A stretch of DNA of 5,810 nucleotides from CAVSWN01 sp046728115 (GTDB taxonomy: Bacteria > Acidobacteriota > Vicinamibacteria > Vicinamibacterales > CAVVIG01): positions 1-5,810 of the forward strand of contig JBKPDW010000310.1 in NCBI GenBank assembly GCA_046728115.1, given 5' to 3'. The notes beneath the pieces are model-generated. The model saw only the letters and a list, made by a program, of their open reading frames with translations. It did not search any database and was not told where the DNA came from. The position numbers and the translations under genes were made by a program. Every line of letters begins with the position of its first letter. Position 1 is the first letter of the stretch. Below, one piece after another: positions 5,100 through 5,810 of the stretch.

Positions 5100-5810
5100 A
5101 TGACCGAGGTCCGCGGCGCCCGCCGCTCCGGCAGGACCCAGAGAGCCGTCACCGCGATTGCGCTAATCGCATTGCTGTCGGCGTTTGAATCTTGCCAGCG
5201 GCGTGGGCCGGGGACGACGACGGCACCATCGACGTCCGTGTTACGGGTTGGATTGGGTCAGCAGTCTTCAACCAACCCGCTGATCGGTCTGCGTCAATTG
5301 AGTCAGATCCTTTCTGTCGAAGGCCTGGCGCGGCCGAGCGAAGAAGGTCGGATGCTGCCTGCCATGGCCAACGGCTGGACAGTTGGGGCGGACGGGCGCT
5401 CCCTCAATATCAAGCTGCGGCCCAACGTCAGATTCCACGACGGATCGGCTGCGGATCCAAAGGCCGTGGCCGAAATCCTTCCGGGTGCACTACGCAGCTT
5501 CATGGGGCCTGTGTATTCCGACATCGAGGACGTTCGCGTCGCCGGCGACGACGCGGTGACACTCGTCTTTCGGCAGCAGGCGCCGTTTCTCATCGAATCT
5601 CTGGATACGCCCGTTCAAAAACCCAACGGGATCGCGACCGGCCCGTTCAAGAACGCGCCCAACTCGACAAACGAACTGGTCGCGAACGACGCCTACTATC
5701 TGGGTCCGCCGACCGTCCAGCGAATCGAAGTGCAGACCTTCTCGAGCATTCGAACGGCCTGGGCTGAAATGCTTCGCGCCCGCATCGACATGCTGTACGA
5801 AGTCGGGCCC
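5100..5810 (+). CDS. Family-5 (Dpp/Opp-type) ABC solute-binding lipoprotein, 3' part outside window
   Basis: The first 237 codons of an extracytoplasmic peptide- or nickel-type substrate-binding protein, open to the window end; family members run about 500-550 residues. A basic n-region (Arg5, 8, 9, 12, 15) precedes a hydrophobic core (about 16-29) and Cys32. The lipobox-like FESC is atypical because of Glu30, so lipidation is likely but not certain. The mature part shows the family signature: LSVEGLARP, LPAMANGW, and LRPNVRFHDGS (106-116) with the usual strand-turn-strand, then ATGPF and ARIDMLYEVGP. ATG at 5100 is 4 nt after the 30-codon gene and has little ribosome site of its own, which implies translational coupling. 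Permease and ATPase genes would be expected downstream. In this setting it may bind the modified peptide for uptake, or belong to a transporter pressed into export or immunity. The ligand is not readable from sequence. Confidence 0.9.
   Translation, partial: MTEVRGARRSGRTQRAVTAIALIALLSAFESCQRRGPGTTTAPSTSVLRVGLGQQSSTNPLIGLRQLSQILSVEGLARPSEEGRMLPAMANGWTVGADGRSLNIKLRPNVRFHDGSAADPKAVAEILPGALRSFMGPVYSDIEDVRVAGDDAVTLVFRQQAPFLIESLDTPVQKPNGIATGPFKNAPNSTNELVANDAYYLGPPTVQRIEVQTFSSIRTAWAEMLRARIDMLYEVGP

Noticed and set aside
5192..5767. 191-codon frame overlapping the solute-binding protein
   Set aside because: It is an Arg-rich out-of-frame reading; the frame from 5100 carries the signal sequence and family-5 motifs.

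Overview
The window is GC-rich bacterial chromosome with compact gene spacing. The organism is most likely Acidobacteriota (Vicinamibacteria-like). This rests on overall protein flavour, for example the TCLLWGCIPTKALL active-site region of the dihydrolipoyl dehydrogenase and the NtrC-type regulator, so it is an inference and not a proven assignment. No tRNA, rRNA, CRISPR array or intact insertion sequence is visible.

Left part (1-1701, minus strand): a two-gene unit reads leftward. A small membrane-anchored coiled-coil protein (1432-1701, TTG start) is followed 18 nt later by a dihydrolipoyl dehydrogenase. That gene is open to base 1 and lacks only its last few codons. It is central metabolism and unrelated to the right half. 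A 137-nt divergent intergenic region (1702-1838) carries a TTGACA-type -35 box and a perfect GTGTCA-N6-TGACAC inverted repeat.

Middle (1839-3227, plus strand): a complete sigma-54-dependent response regulator of the NtrC family, with receiver, AAA+ domain containing an intact GAFTGA loop, and Fis-type HTH. It is followed by 347 nt without a convincing gene. This gap holds a 17-nt perfect palindrome and, further down, a good match to the -24/-12 sigma-54 promoter (CTGG-N10-GCT).

Right part (3575-5810, plus strand): this is the most interesting section. A radical SAM/SPASM peptide maturase with all expected cluster cysteines is followed directly by a 30-codon ORF. The small ORF has its own Shine-Dalgarno, which overlaps the maturase stop codon. 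After 4 nt comes a family-5 (Dpp/Opp-type) solute-binding lipoprotein that runs off the window. The reading proposed here is a RiPP operon: the maturase modifies the 30-residue peptide (single Cys, C-terminal MCASFIDEPP segment), and a peptide-type ABC system handles the product. Transcription would be switched on by the adjacent sigma-54 activator through the promoter at 3447-3463. The protein families are clear from sequence. The precursor role, the regulatory wiring and the transport direction are inferences.
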